Positions 44,555-55,004 of a DNA stretch of 64,000 bases are shown piece after piece. The notes beneath the pieces were generated by a model. The model was not told the origin of the DNA. It did no database searches and worked only from the letters and a program-made list of their open reading frames with translations. This DNA comes from Peptoclostridium litorale DSM 5388. GTDB taxonomy: Bacteria; Bacillota; Clostridia; Peptostreptococcales; Peptostreptococcaceae. Each line of letters starts with the position of its first letter. The first letter of the stretch is position 1. Both the position numbers and the translations under genes were made by a program. The DNA lies in assembly GCF_900141635.1 (NCBI RefSeq), contig NZ_FSRH01000003.1, forward strand, positions 124,001 to 188,000, written 5' to 3'.

Positions 44555-45199
44555 TTGAGCAACATAGTAAGCGAACCGGTGGAAAATTATATAAGGGCCA
44601 CTATAAGGGAAAGGGAGCCGTTCTTGCAGGAGCTTGAGGAATATGCACATGAAAACATAGTTCCGATAATACAGCCGGAAGTGGCTCAGCTCATAAGGGT
44701 TATGCTGAACTTCCAAAAGCCGAGGAAGATACTGGAAGTGGGGACTGCTATAGGTTACTCTTCGATAGTGTTTGCAAAATCTGCCGGAGGGGAGTGCGAG
44801 ATAACAACCGTGGAGAGAAATGAAAATATAATACCAATCGCCAAAGAAAACATCAAAAAAAGCGGTTTTGAAAAAAATATAACCATACTTGAAGGAGACG
44901 CCTGCGAGATTTTAAAGGAATTAGAAGGCGAATATGATATGATATTTTTGGACGCAGCAAAAGGCCAGTACAAGCTGTTTTTCGACCTTGTATTTGACAA
45001 GCTCAAAAAAGGCGGACTTTTGATATCAGACAACATACTCTACAAGGGAATGGTTGCAAGCGACGAGTTTGCAGTAAAAAGGAAAAAGACAATAATAAAG
45101 AGGATGAGAAACTATCTTGACCACATATGCAGCATTGACGAGCTTGAGACGAGCATAATCCCGATAGGGGACGGAGTGGCGCTTAGCTATAAAAAATAA
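44555..45199 (+). CDS. trmR: tRNA 5-hydroxyuridine methyltransferase TrmR
   Basis: Class I SAM-dependent O-methyltransferase of the COG4122 family (YrrM/TrmR in Bacillus), which makes 5-methoxyuridine at tRNA wobble position 34 from 5-hydroxyuridine. The SAM motif is ILEVGTAIGYSSI and the metal-site region is DMIFLDAAKGQY. 214 residues from TTG 44555 behind GGGATGAT. The gene next door encodes the U32 protein that makes 5-hydroxyuridine, which supports TrmR over a catechol-type enzyme. Confidence 0.84.
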   Translation: MSNIVSEPVENYIRATIREREPFLQELEEYAHENIVPIIQPEVAQLIRVMLNFQKPRKILEVGTAIGYSSIVFAKSAGGECEITTVERNENIIPIAKENIKKSGFEKNITILEGDACEILKELEGEYDMIFLDAAKGQYKLFFDLVFDKLKKGGLLISDNILYKGMVASDEFAVKRKKTIIKRMRNYLDHICSIDELETSIIPIGDGVALSYKK

Positions 45200-45241
45200 T
45201 GAGTATAAATATAAATTAATAGAGAGCATGAGGTGCATAAA

Positions 45242-46471
45242 ATGACAGATATAGAACTTTTGGCTCCAGCGGGAGACCTTGAAAAACTTAAAATGGCAAT
45301 ACTGTACGGTGCGGATGCCGTATATCTTGGAGGAGAGAGATTCGGCCTGAGAGCGGCTGCTAAAAACTTCTCCATGGAAGAGGTAAAAGAGGGCGTTGAA
45401 TTTGCACATGCCAGGGGCAAAAGGGTATTTGTGACCGTAAACATGATACCTCACAATGAAGACTTTGAAGGACTTGACGAATACCTGAAGGAACTTGAAG
45501 ATGTGGGAATAGATGCATTCATAGCATCAGACCCTGGAGTGATAATGAAAATCAAAGAGGTTACTCCGGGAATGGAGATACACCTTAGCACTCAGGCCAA
45601 CAATACAAACTACATGAGCGCAAGGTTCTGGCATTCGCAGGGCATAAAGAGAGTAGTGGTTGCAAGGGAACTTTCTTTTAAAGAGATAAAGACCATAAGG
45701 GACAATATACCAGAGGATATGGAAATAGAGGCGTTTGTGCATGGTGCAATGTGCATATCGTATTCGGGAAGATGCCTTATAAGCAACTACATGACGGGAA
45801 GGGATTCGAACAGGGGAGAGTGCAAGCATCCATGCAGATGGAACTATGTTCTAATGGAAGAGAAAAGGCCTGGGGAGTATTTTCCTGTATACGAGGACGA
45901 AAGGGGAACATTCTTTTTCAACTCCAAGGACCTTTGCATGATTGAAAACATCCCTCAGATAATAGAGTCTGGAATAAAGAGCCTTAAGATAGAAGGAAGA
46001 ATGAAGTCGGCATATTATGTGGCAAATGTCGTAAGGGCATACAGAATGGCTATAGACGCATATATTGAAGATCCGAAGGGCTGGAAGTTCAATCCGGAGT
46101 GGATGGACGAGATTAAGACTGTAAGCCACAGAGATTTTACAAACGGATTCTATTTTGAAAAGCCGGGCCCAGATGAGCATCACTACGGTTCAAGCTCTTA
46201 TATAAGAGGATACGATTTCATGGGTGTTATAAAAGACTATGACAGCGATAAGAAGGTCGCGCTTGTTGAGCAGAGGAACAAGATCCAAATCGGAGATACA
46301 ATGGAAATAATAGGGCCGGATTTTGAAAAGATTGAATTCACGGTAGAGCAAATGTGGGATGCAAACTGGAAAGAGATCGAGTCGGCGCCGCACCCTAAGC
46401 AGCTTATAAACATAAAAATGGACATTGAAGTAAAGGAAAACTATATAATAAGAAAAAAAGTAGAGAAGTGA
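45242..46471 (+). CDS. trhP: U32 family tRNA hydroxylation protein TrhP
   Basis: Member of the peptidase U32 family now known to take part in prephenate-dependent 5-hydroxyuridine formation in tRNA. LLAPAGDLEKLKMAILYGAD opens the TIM-barrel part, and the cysteines of CISYSGRCLISNY and GECKHPCRW are positioned for an iron-sulfur cluster. The C-terminal domain matches the long form of the family (about 409 residues). ATG 45242 follows GAGGTG. One gene serves here where Bacillus has two (yrrN, yrrO). Confidence 0.88.
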   Translation: MTDIELLAPAGDLEKLKMAILYGADAVYLGGERFGLRAAAKNFSMEEVKEGVEFAHARGKRVFVTVNMIPHNEDFEGLDEYLKELEDVGIDAFIASDPGVIMKIKEVTPGMEIHLSTQANNTNYMSARFWHSQGIKRVVVARELSFKEIKTIRDNIPEDMEIEAFVHGAMCISYSGRCLISNYMTGRDSNRGECKHPCRWNYVLMEEKRPGEYFPVYEDERGTFFFNSKDLCMIENIPQIIESGIKSLKIEGRMKSAYYVANVVRAYRMAIDAYIEDPKGWKFNPEWMDEIKTVSHRDFTNGFYFEKPGPDEHHYGSSSYIRGYDFMGVIKDYDSDKKVALVEQRNKIQIGDTMEIIGPDFEKIEFTVEQMWDANWKEIESAPHPKQLINIKMDIEVKENYIIRKKVEK

Positions 46472-46492
46472 TTAGCTAAGGGGTAGATTATT

Positions 46493-47194
46493 ATGAATAA
46501 AAATGACCAGAAGATACTTATAAATTTTGAAGAAAAAATAGGCTACTCATTCAAGGACAGGGCTGTTTTAAAGGAAGCCCTGTCGCACAGTTCGTATGCG
46601 AATGAAAACAAGGTGCATGGGGCGAAATGCAACGAGAGACTCGAGTTTTTGGGGGATTCAGTTCTAGGACTTGCTATAAGCAGCTATCTGTTTAAAAATC
46701 TTGAGCTGCAGGAAGGGGAGCTTACAAAGAAAAGGGCCACAATAGTATGCGAGAGGTCTTTAAGCCAGGCGGCAAAAAAGATAAACATGGGCGAGTTCTT
46801 GTTCCTGGGAAAGGGCGAAGAGGCCACAGGGGGAAGGGAAAGATCGTCGATACTTGCAGATGCGTTTGAAGCGGTGATAGGCGCCATATATATCGACGGA
46901 GGAATGGAAAAGGCGACTGAGTTTATACAAGTGCGTCTAAAAGACATAATACAGGCGTCTATGAATGGAAACATATTCAGGGACCACAAGACAGAGCTTC
47001 AGGAAATACTTCAAAGCATAGGGAACGGCGAGAAGATAAGATACGAGCTTGTAGACGAATTCGGCCCTGACCATGACAAAAAGTTCATAATGGAAGTTAA
47101 ATTCAATGAAAAGGTTTTAGGAAGCGGACAGGGAAGGACAAAAAAAGAGGCGGAGCAGGAAGCTGCAAAAAAAGCCATAGAAAGGTTTGCTTAA
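46493..47194 (+). CDS. rnc: Ribonuclease III
   Basis: Double-strand-specific endoribonuclease for rRNA processing and mRNA turnover. The catalytic signature NERLEFLGDSVLGL and the second acidic site DAFEAVIGAIYID are present, followed by a double-stranded RNA-binding domain (about 160-232, ending GRTKKEAEQEAAKKA). 233 residues. Starts the conserved rnc-smc-ftsY group, here split by a radical SAM gene. Confidence 0.96.
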   Translation: MNKNDQKILINFEEKIGYSFKDRAVLKEALSHSSYANENKVHGAKCNERLEFLGDSVLGLAISSYLFKNLELQEGELTKKRATIVCERSLSQAAKKINMGEFLFLGKGEEATGGRERSSILADAFEAVIGAIYIDGGMEKATEFIQVRLKDIIQASMNGNIFRDHKTELQEILQSIGNGEKIRYELVDEFGPDHDKKFIMEVKFNEKVLGSGQGRTKKEAEQEAAKKAIERFA

Positions 47195-47196
47195 AT

Positions 47197-48270
47197 ATGA
47201 AGGGAAAGAAGATAATACCTATATTTGTTCCTCATATTGGATGTCCGCATGACTGCATATTCTGCAACCAGAGAAAGATAACAGGGCTTCAAACAGACAT
47301 GAACGCTAAAAGGGCAAAAGATATAATAAAGGAGTACCTGCAGACCATAGACACAGAAAGTAATGATGTGGAGATAGCCTTTTTCGGGGGAAGCTTTACT
47401 GCAATAGACATCCATTTCCAAAGGGAGCTTTTGGGCGTGGCCAGATCATACAAGGAATCCGGAAAGGTCAAAGACATAAGACTTTCGACAAGGCCGGATG
47501 CAATAGATGAAAAGAGGCTGCAAATTCTCAAGGAATATGGAGTTACAATAGTCGAACTTGGAGTGCAGTCTATGGACGAGACGGTCCTCAAAAGCAGCAT
47601 AAGAGGGCACGATTCCGAAGTGGTAAGAACTTCCGCCAATATGATAAGGGAGCATGGATTTACACTGGGGCTTCAAATGATGGTGGGGCTTCCTGACGAC
47701 AATGAGCAAAAATGCATATATACGGCAAGGGAGTTTGTAAAGCTTAGTCCGGATTTTGTAAGGATATACCCGACTCTTGTGGTTCGGGATACGGGACTTG
47801 AGAGGGACTATGAGCGCGGAAGCTATGTCCCTTTTGACGTAGAGAAGACCGTGGAGATAGTGAAGAAGCTTATGGTCATATACAGTCTCAATGACATAAA
47901 AATAATAAGAGTCGGGCTTCAGCCAACTGAAAACATAACCATGGGAAACCAAGTGGTAGGCGGCCCGTACCATCCGGCTATAAGGGAAAAGGTAGAAAGC
48001 AGGATATACAGGGACTTCATACACTCTCTTATAAAAGAGTGCGGTGAGGAAAAAGTGACGGCAAGGGCAGCGAAGAAAAACATGTCAAAGATTATAGGCA
48101 ACAAAAAGGAAAATATATCATATTTCAAAAACATGGAAATTGAGCTTGCTGTAGTCGAGGACAACTTAGTGAGCGAAAGCAGCTTGAAAATATTGCTTGG
48201 AGAGAAAGAGCTCGACTTTAGCCTTTACCAAATATACAAATGTCTTGAAAAGATGTATTTTAGGGGGTAG
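47197..48270 (+). CDS. Elp3-like radical SAM protein
   Basis: A 357-residue radical SAM enzyme. CPHDCIFC gives the cluster cysteines, followed by FFGGSFTAID and LGVQSMDETVL, which match the Elp3/TtcA-like class with a C-terminal extension (radical SAM_C region), but no acetyltransferase domain is fused. It sits between rnc and smc in many Clostridia. A tRNA-related role is plausible by family; the substrate is not known. It begins three bases after the rnc stop and ends four bases before smc. Confidence 0.86.
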   Translation: MKGKKIIPIFVPHIGCPHDCIFCNQRKITGLQTDMNAKRAKDIIKEYLQTIDTESNDVEIAFFGGSFTAIDIHFQRELLGVARSYKESGKVKDIRLSTRPDAIDEKRLQILKEYGVTIVELGVQSMDETVLKSSIRGHDSEVVRTSANMIREHGFTLGLQMMVGLPDDNEQKCIYTAREFVKLSPDFVRIYPTLVVRDTGLERDYERGSYVPFDVEKTVEIVKKLMVIYSLNDIKIIRVGLQPTENITMGNQVVGGPYHPAIREKVESRIYRDFIHSLIKECGEEKVTARAAKKNMSKIIGNKKENISYFKNMEIELAVVEDNLVSESSLKILLGEKELDFSLYQIYKCLEKMYFRG

Positions 48271-48273
48271 CTT

Positions 48274-51200
48274 GTGTATTTAAAAAAGATAGAACTTAAA
48301 GGATTTAAGTCATTTCCATATAAAACGACAATAGAGTTCAACGGCGGAATAACTTCAGTTGTAGGGCCCAATGGAAGCGGAAAGAGCAACATATCAGACG
48401 CGGTAAGATGGGTGCTGGGCGAGCAGAGGATGAAAAGCCTCAGGGGAGAAAAGCTCGAAGACGTAATATTTGGAGGGACACAGGAAAAAAAAGCCATGTC
48501 ATACTGCGAGGTTGCGCTTACAATAGACAACCAGGACAGTATAATGGACATTGACTTTTCCGAGGTCACGGTCAAAAGAAGAGCCTATAAATCGGGAGAG
48601 AGCCAGTTTTATATAAACAACGAGCAGTGCAGGCTCAGGGATATAAAAGAGCTCCTTTTGGACACGGGAATAGGAAAAGAAGGATATTCTATAATAGAGC
48701 AGGGAAAGATAGACGAGATACTTTCGTCGAATTCGGCTTCTAGAAGAAGAATATTCGATGAAGCTTCGGGCATATCCAAATACAGATACAAAAAGGATGA
48801 GGCGCAGAGGAAACTCAACAAGACTTCTGAAAATCTCGAAAGGATATATGACGTATTCTTTGAAATAGAGAAGCAGATAAGTCCTCTTGAAAAGCAGATG
48901 AAAAAAGCTGTAAAATACAAAACGCTTTCGAAAGAGCTAAAATCCCTTGAGGTCAACAGCTTCATAAATCAAGTGGAAAAGACGAGGTCGAGACTTTCAG
49001 AGCTGTTTGAATCTGAAAAAAAGCTTATAGAGCAAATTGACAGTATACGTGCAAAAAAAGAAAGTGACCATGAAGAGCTTGAGAAGCTTAAGAAGCTCTG
49101 CGATGAAATATCCCATATGCATCAAAAGCTCCAAAAGGAAGAATATGAGACTATGGAGCTTTTGGAAAGAAAAAAATCAGAAATAGGGATATTGAAGGAA
49201 AAGGAATCGAGCATATTAGCGGGCATAATAAGAAATGAATCCGAAGCCGAGTCACTTGAAAAAAGCACTGAAAAGAGTAAAGCGGATTCAGAAAAGATAA
49301 AAGAGTATATAAATGAATACAGCAAAAAGATAGACGAATTGAGCGAGAAAAGGAAATCCATTGAGGCTCACATAAAAAACCACAATGAAACTATTGAAAA
49401 AGCCGAGACCGAAATGGAAGACCTTAAGGATGGCATATTAGACATCGTAGACGAGAAAAACAAGAAACTGCTTAAAATATCAAGCCTTGAAGCGTCGGTT
49501 GAAGCCATGAGAGAAAGAAAATCCGCCATAGAAGCTGAAATAAACGAAGTTGGCAGTGAAAAAGACAACAAAACAGAGGAGCTAGGCAGCATAGAGGCTG
49601 AAGTGAAGTCGGCGTCAGACCAGTTGAATGAGATTTCAAGCCTTAGAGAAAGCCTGGACAATGAAAAGGCAAGGCATTCTGAGGATATTGAAACTATAGT
49701 TAAGGACATAAACCGGATAAACCTGGACATAAAGGGCAATTCGTCCAAGCTCAAGATATACGAATCCATGGAGAGGCAGCTCGAGGGATTTAACAGAGGC
49801 GTAAAGGAAGTGCTAAAAAGCGGCATAGCCGGAGTGCAGGATGTTGTTGCAAACATACTGGGTGTTGAAAAAGAATACGAGATAGCAATAGAAACGGCGC
49901 TTGGTGGAGCTATCCAAAACATAATCACAAGTGACGAGTATGCTGCTAAAAAAGCGATAGAATACCTGAAAAAAAATAATTTTGGAAGAGCTACATTCCT
50001 TCCTCTCAACATATTCAGCAAGAAGTCATTCAAAAAGCCGGAGTTTGAAAAGGACGAGGGCATATTAGGCGTGGCAAGCGACATTGTGGAGTGCAGCTCA
50101 GAGTACGTCTGTATAAGGGATAGCCTTCTGGGAAGAGTCATAATAGTAAAGGATATGGACTGTGCAATAAGAACAGGAAGAAAAACAGGACATAAATACA
50201 AGATAGTTACGCTTGACGGACAGGTGCTAAACCCTGGAGGATCGCTGACAGGAGGGGCCCTTAGAAAAAATTCAGACGGAATACTTTCAAGGGGCAGAAT
50301 AATACAGGAAATTTCAGATATGCTTCAAAAGCTCGATGGAGACCTGAATTCAAATATTACAAGGGAAGCTGAGCTAAAGAGCAAAATGGATGAAAAACGT
50401 ATCCAGATTGAGCAGCATGAAAAGAGCATAAAGGAAAATGAAAAAAGTATTATGCTCCTTCAAAACAAGGCTGCAAATGCAGCGTCAGGAATCAAGGAGC
50501 TGGATGAAAAGAAAGCAAGGCTCGAAAGAGAACAGGGGAGCATACAAGAAAACATATCCAGCATACAGGCGATGAGAGAAAAGCTTGGCGAAGATATAAA
50601 GGTTTTGGAAACTGAAATAGAAAAAAGCCAGGAAAGGCTAAAAGAGCTTTCAAGCTGCTCGAGGGACAGTGCTACAAATACAAAAGAATATGAAATATCA
50701 CTAAATGAAGTTGTAATTGAAATGACAAAGCTCCAGTCTGAACGTTCAAACAGCATCAGGGAAAAAGAGAGAGTAGACGGGGAAATTGAAAAGTATGCAA
50801 TGCTTATAAGGCAGAGAAAAAATGAAAGCATGTCACTTCAAAGTGGGATGGAAAAAATTAAATATAGTACATCGCAGCTTAGGGAGCAGGTTGAAAAAGA
50901 CAATGAGATGCTTGGGAAAATGAAAACTGAGATTTCAAAACTGCTTTCGCAAAAGTCAGAAGCAGACGTTAAGAAAGATGCAGTGGAAAAAGCAATGAAT
51001 TCATATGAAAGCGAATACATGGCTCAAAAAGAGCAGCAGCTTAATGTGAGGACCAAGATTCAGGAAGCTGAAAGCAAGCAGGAAAACATATTTGAAAAAA
51101 TGCTGGACATCTATATGCTGACATATGAAGATGCGCTTGAGCTTAAAGACGAAAACCTGAATATAAGCCAGCAGGAAATCAAAAGGCTTAAAGCCTCGCT

Positions 51201-51837
51201 TAGAGAAATAGGAAACGTAAACCTGGATTCAATAGATGAGTATGGCAAGGTCAAAGAAAGACATGACTTTTATAAAGAGCAAAAGCAGGACCTTGAAAAT
51301 GCAGTGGAAAATCTCACTGGAATAATAAAAAACATGGAATCGAGCATGGTGAATGAATTCAAGGAAAAATTTGAAAGTATAAATGAAAGGTTCAAAGAGG
51401 TATTTTGCGAGCTTTTCGGCGGAGGAAGCGCAAGTTTGAAATTGCTGGATCCGGCTGACATACTGCAAAGTGACATAGAAATAGTGGCAAAGCCTCCGGG
51501 CAAAAACCTCAAGAACATAAACCTCATGTCTGGCGGGGAAAAATCACTTACTGCGATAGCGGTAATATTTGCAATATTGCTTACGAGACCGACCCCGTTT
51601 TGCATACTTGACGAGATTGAAGCCGCTCTTGACGATTCCAATATATACAGATTCGGGGAGTTTCTAAAGAGGCTTTCAGACAGGACCCAGTTCATAGCAA
51701 TAACGCACAGGATGGGTACCATGGAGGTTTCGGACTATATATACGGAGTAACAATGGAAGAAAGCGGAATTTCAAACATACTGACTTTGAAGCTGGAAGA
51801 GGTAAAGGATTTTGAAAGAGAAGAAAAAATTGGTTAG
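48274..51837 (+). CDS. smc: Chromosome segregation protein SMC
   Basis: Full-length condensin ATPase of 1,187 residues. Walker A VGPNGSGKSN lies near residues 30-40. Two long coiled coils surround a hinge (about 505-650, GVQDVVANILGVEKEYEIA to LNPGGSLTGGA). The C-terminal head has NLMSGGEKSLTAIAV (signature) and FCILDEIEAALDD (Walker B). GTG 48274 follows TAGGGGG. Works with ScpA and ScpB, which are not in this window. Confidence 0.97.
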   Translation: MYLKKIELKGFKSFPYKTTIEFNGGITSVVGPNGSGKSNISDAVRWVLGEQRMKSLRGEKLEDVIFGGTQEKKAMSYCEVALTIDNQDSIMDIDFSEVTVKRRAYKSGESQFYINNEQCRLRDIKELLLDTGIGKEGYSIIEQGKIDEILSSNSASRRRIFDEASGISKYRYKKDEAQRKLNKTSENLERIYDVFFEIEKQISPLEKQMKKAVKYKTLSKELKSLEVNSFINQVEKTRSRLSELFESEKKLIEQIDSIRAKKESDHEELEKLKKLCDEISHMHQKLQKEEYETMELLERKKSEIGILKEKESSILAGIIRNESEAESLEKSTEKSKADSEKIKEYINEYSKKIDELSEKRKSIEAHIKNHNETIEKAETEMEDLKDGILDIVDEKNKKLLKISSLEASVEAMRERKSAIEAEINEVGSEKDNKTEELGSIEAEVKSASDQLNEISSLRESLDNEKARHSEDIETIVKDINRINLDIKGNSSKLKIYESMERQLEGFNRGVKEVLKSGIAGVQDVVANILGVEKEYEIAIETALGGAIQNIITSDEYAAKKAIEYLKKNNFGRATFLPLNIFSKKSFKKPEFEKDEGILGVASDIVECSSEYVCIRDSLLGRVIIVKDMDCAIRTGRKTGHKYKIVTLDGQVLNPGGSLTGGALRKNSDGILSRGRIIQEISDMLQKLDGDLNSNITREAELKSKMDEKRIQIEQHEKSIKENEKSIMLLQNKAANAASGIKELDEKKARLEREQGSIQENISSIQAMREKLGEDIKVLETEIEKSQERLKELSSCSRDSATNTKEYEISLNEVVIEMTKLQSERSNSIREKERVDGEIEKYAMLIRQRKNESMSLQSGMEKIKYSTSQLREQVEKDNEMLGKMKTEISKLLSQKSEADVKKDAVEKAMNSYESEYMAQKEQQLNVRTKIQEAESKQENIFEKMLDIYMLTYEDALELKDENLNISQQEIKRLKASLREIGNVNLDSIDEYGKVKERHDFYKEQKQDLENAVENLTGIIKNMESSMVNEFKEKFESINERFKEVFCELFGGGSASLKLLDPADILQSDIEIVAKPPGKNLKNINLMSGGEKSLTAIAVIFAILLTRPTPFCILDEIEAALDDSNIYRFGEFLKRLSDRTQFIAITHRMGTMEVSDYIYGVTMEESGISNILTLKLEEVKDFEREEKIG

Positions 51838-51848
51838 GAGGGCACTTA

Positions 51849-53108
51849 ATGTTTAAAAAATTATTTCGAAAGCTGGGCAAAAAGAGCGAAGAGAAAAAGG
51901 ATGAAGGCCAAGAGGAAATAGTGGACTCTGGTGTCGAAGAAACACCTCGGGAGGAAGCAGCTAAAGTTGATATAAGCGAAATGCCTGATGGGTCTGAAGC
52001 AGAAGTTCAAAAGGAGTCAGAGCAAGAAGCAAAGCAGGAGATCGAGCAAAAAGAATATGCGGCGGAAATTCCAAAAGAGCATGAAGCCATAGAGGAAATT
52101 CAACCAGAAGAGGAAAATGTTCAGGTTGAAGAAGAGCAGGAAGAAGCAGAAGAGCCTGTAGAGGAAGTCCAAGAGGAAGAGGAAGAAAAGCCTTCTAAAT
52201 TCAACCTGTTTGCAAGGCTTAAGGAAGGTCTTTCAAAGACTAAAAAGGGAATAACCGAAAGGATAGACACTGTATTAAAGTCATATGGAAAAGTCGACGA
52301 GGAGCTGTTCGAGGAGCTTGAAGAGGTGCTTATAACCTCTGACATGGGATTTGAAACCACAATGAAGATAATAGAAAGCCTCAAAGACAGGGTGAAAAGA
52401 AACAAGGTCACAGAGGCGAGCGATGTAAGGGACGAGCTTAAGGAAGTCCTTGTTGAGATGCTTTCCGCAGATGAAGACAAAAAGCTTATAGAAGGGACTC
52501 CGGCCATAATACTGGTAATAGGCGTGAACGGAGTAGGAAAGACTACCACAATAGGAAAAATGGCAAACAGGTTCAAGGGAGAAGGAAAAAAAGTCCTGAT
52601 AGCCGCGGGAGATACATTCAGGGCTGCAGCCATAGACCAGCTTGAGGTTTGGGCCGAAAGGGCAGGCGTTGACATAGTCAGCCACAGCGAGGGCGCAGAC
52701 CCTGGGGCTGTAATATTTGACGCCGTACAAGCGGCAAAGTCGAGAAAAGCCGATGTGCTGATATGTGATACCGCAGGAAGGCTTCACAATAAAAAGAACC
52801 TTATGAACGAGCTTGGAAAGATATTCAAGATAGTAGACAGGGAGTATCCAGATGCACACAGGGAAGTTCTGCTTGTTGTGGATGCAACTACAGGCCAGAA
52901 TGCGGTTCAGCAGGCCAAGGTGTTCAATGAAGTGGCAGATATAACGGGCATAGTGCTTACAAAACTGGACGGAACCGCAAAAGGAGGCGTCATATTTGCA
53001 GTCAAGTCTGAAATAGAGGTGCCAGTAAAGCTCATAGGGGTAGGAGAAAAGGTTGACGACCTTCAGGATTTCGATGCAAGAAGCTTTGTAGACGCGCTTT
53101 TTGAATAA
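51849..53108 (+). CDS. ftsY: Signal recognition particle receptor FtsY
   Basis: GTPase receptor for SRP at the membrane. A long acidic, Glu-rich N-terminal domain (about 15-118), an NG domain with [15 protein letters not shown] (G1), [24 protein letters not shown] and [10 protein letters not shown] follow. 419 residues; the acidic region is longer than in some Firmicutes and may help membrane or translocon contact. ATG 51849 follows AGGAGGG. Next to smc, as in Bacillus. Confidence 0.96.
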   Translation: MFKKLFRKLGKKSEEKKDEGQEEIVDSGVEETPREEAAKVDISEMPDGSEAEVQKESEQEAKQEIEQKEYAAEIPKEHEAIEEIQPEEENVQVEEEQEEAEEPVEEVQEEEEEKPSKFNLFARLKEGLSKTKKGITERIDTVLKSYGKVDEELFEELEEVLITSDMGFETTMKIIESLKDRVKRNKVTEASDVRDELKEVLVEMLSADEDKKLIEGTPAIILVIGVNGVGKTTTIGKMANRFKGEGKKVLIAAGDTFRAAAIDQLEVWAERAGVDIVSHSEGADPGAVIFDAVQAAKSRKADVLICDTAGRLHNKKNLMNELGKIFKIVDREYPDAHREVLLVVDATTGQNAVQQAKVFNEVADITGIVLTKLDGTAKGGVIFAVKSEIEVPVKLIGVGEKVDDLQDFDARSFVDALFE

Positions 53109-53123
53109 AAAACCTAAAAAGTG

Positions 53124-53152
53124 TTGACAACAGCGCCAATCTAATATAAAAT
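53124..53152 (+). promoter_or_regulatory. Sigma-A promoter of the ylxM-ffh operon
   Basis: Perfect TTGACA (53124-53129), 17 bases, TAAAAT (53147-53152). The leader that follows has two short hairpins (TGTAAAG/CTTTACA near 53158-53180 and AGATTGGA/TCCAATAATCT near 53193-53232). Confidence 0.75.
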
Positions 53153-53257
53153 ACATCTGTAAAGGCTAAGAGCTTTACAGAGAATGATCAGCAGATTGGA
53201 AGATATTAGTCTCTGTTATCCAATAATCTTGTCATTTTAGTGATGGGAAGTGGAAAT

Positions 53258-53623
53258 ATGGATTTGAATAAACTGGTTGAGCTGTCCATACTGTTTGACT
53301 ATTATGGGGAGCTTTTGACATCGAAACAAAGAGATGTGGTTAGTCTTTATTACGATGAGGACTATTCGCTCAGTGAGATAAGTGAAAATCTTGGGATATC
53401 CAGACAAGCCGTATATGATACTCTGAAAAGGGCCGAAAAAATACTTAAAGGCTACGAGGAAAAGCTAGGGCTTGTCGAGATGCTTGATAATAAAAACAAT
53501 GGGATAAGGGCCATTTGCGAGGGGCTTGAGAATATCCAGGCAAAAGCGCAAAAGTGCCAAACAGAAGAATTGGAACAAGACATCCAAAAATTAATGAACC
53601 ACTGCAGGGAGTTGTTAAAATGA
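53258..53623 (+). CDS. ylxM: YlxM family SRP-associated DNA-binding-like protein
   Basis: UPF0122/YlxM protein of about 121 residues with a sigma-region-4-like helix-turn-helix (YDEDYSLSEISENLGISRQAVYDTLKRAEK). In Firmicutes it is encoded just before ffh and can bind SRP components. ATG 53258 follows GGGAAGTGG. Its stop overlaps the ffh start (ATGA). Confidence 0.92.
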   Translation: MDLNKLVELSILFDYYGELLTSKQRDVVSLYYDEDYSLSEISENLGISRQAVYDTLKRAEKILKGYEEKLGLVEMLDNKNNGIRAICEGLENIQAKAQKCQTEELEQDIQKLMNHCRELLK

Positions 53624-54963
53624 TTTTTGAGGGTTTAGCTGAAAAACTTCAAAATACGCTTGGCAAACTCAAGAGCAAAGGCAAACTTTCTGAAAAAGAC
53701 GTAAAAGATGCTATGAGGGAAGTAAAACTTGCTCTTTTGGAGGCAGATGTCAACTTTAAAGTTGTAAAGCAGTTCGTAGACAAGGTAAAGGAAAGAGCAG
53801 TTGGCCAGGAAGTTATGGAAAGCCTTACTCCCGGACAGCATGTGATAAAGATAGTAAATGAGGAACTTACATCCCTCATGGGGGATGTGCAAAGCAAAAT
53901 AAATTTTTCTTCAAAGCCGCCTACGGTTATAATGCTTGTCGGACTTCAAGGTGCAGGTAAGACTACAACCGCAGGAAAGCTTGGGAATTACCTGAAAAAG
54001 CAGGGCAAAAAACCGCTTCTGGTAGCCTGTGACGTATACAGGCCTGCAGCTATAAAACAGCTTAAGGTTGTCGGAGGACAGCTCGACATCCCTGTGTTTG
54101 AAATGGGAGACAAGGTCAGTCCTGTGGAAATAGCAAAGCAGGGTCTTGCACACGGAGTGGATAGCGGCAGAGATGTCGTGATAATAGATACAGCAGGAAG
54201 GCTTCACATAGATGAACAGCTCATGGACGAGCTTGTAAACATCAAATCGGAATTAAGACCGCATGAGATACTTCTTGTAATAGACTCAATGACAGGACAG
54301 GATGCCGTTAATGTGGCCGAAAGCTTCAATGAGGCCCTTGGCATAGACGGAGTGATACTTACAAAGCTTGACGGTGATACAAGAGGAGGGGCTGCGCTTT
54401 CAGTAAAGGCCGTGACTCAAAAGCCTGTGAAGTTTGTAGGTATGGGTGAAAAGCTTAATGAGCTTGAGCCTTTCTATCCGGACAGGATGGCATCGAGAAT
54501 ACTTGGAATGGGCGACATACTAGGGCTTATTGAAAAGGCTCAGGCCAACATAGACGAAAATAAGGCAAGGGAACTTGAGCAAAGAATAAGAAAACAGCAG
54601 TTTACATTCGAGGACTTTTTGGACCAGCTTGAGCAGGTCAAAAAGCTTGGGCCGCTGAACAAGGTGCTTGAGATGATACCGGGAATGGGATCTGCAAAGC
54701 AGCTCAAGGACATAGACTTTGACGACAAGGAAATAGTAAAGATTCAGGCCATAATACAGTCTATGACAAGGGATGAGAGAAACAACCCTGAGATAATAAA
54801 TGGAAGCAGAAGAAAGAGAATAGCAAAGGGAAGCGGAACATCGGTTCAGGAAGTCAACAGGCTGCTTAAGCAGTTTGAGCAGACAAAGAAGATGATGAAG
54901 AAGTTTGCCGACATGGAAAAGGGTTTCAAAAAGGGCGGAAATATGAAATTTCCTTTCTTTTAA
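53620..54963 (+). CDS. ffh: Signal recognition particle protein Ffh
   Basis: SRP54 homologue that binds signal sequences and 4.5S/6S RNA. NG domain with GLQGAGKTTTAGKLG, DVYRPAAIKQL, DTAGRLHIDEQL and TKLDGDTRGG, then a Met-rich M domain (LEMIPGMGSAKQ, GSRRKRIAKGSGTS). The start at 53620, behind GGGAGTTG, gives the standard N terminus IFEGLAEKLQ; an upstream in-frame start would add residues read from ylxM. About 447 residues. Confidence 0.96.
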   Translation: MIFEGLAEKLQNTLGKLKSKGKLSEKDVKDAMREVKLALLEADVNFKVVKQFVDKVKERAVGQEVMESLTPGQHVIKIVNEELTSLMGDVQSKINFSSKPPTVIMLVGLQGAGKTTTAGKLGNYLKKQGKKPLLVACDVYRPAAIKQLKVVGGQLDIPVFEMGDKVSPVEIAKQGLAHGVDSGRDVVIIDTAGRLHIDEQLMDELVNIKSELRPHEILLVIDSMTGQDAVNVAESFNEALGIDGVILTKLDGDTRGGAALSVKAVTQKPVKFVGMGEKLNELEPFYPDRMASRILGMGDILGLIEKAQANIDENKARELEQRIRKQQFTFEDFLDQLEQVKKLGPLNKVLEMIPGMGSAKQLKDIDFDDKEIVKIQAIIQSMTRDERNNPEIINGSRRKRIAKGSGTSVQEVNRLLKQFEQTKKMMKKFADMEKGFKKGGNMKFPFF

Positions 54964-55004
54964 ATAAATTATAGATTGATAAAATTTGAGGAGGTACAAT
55001 AAAT

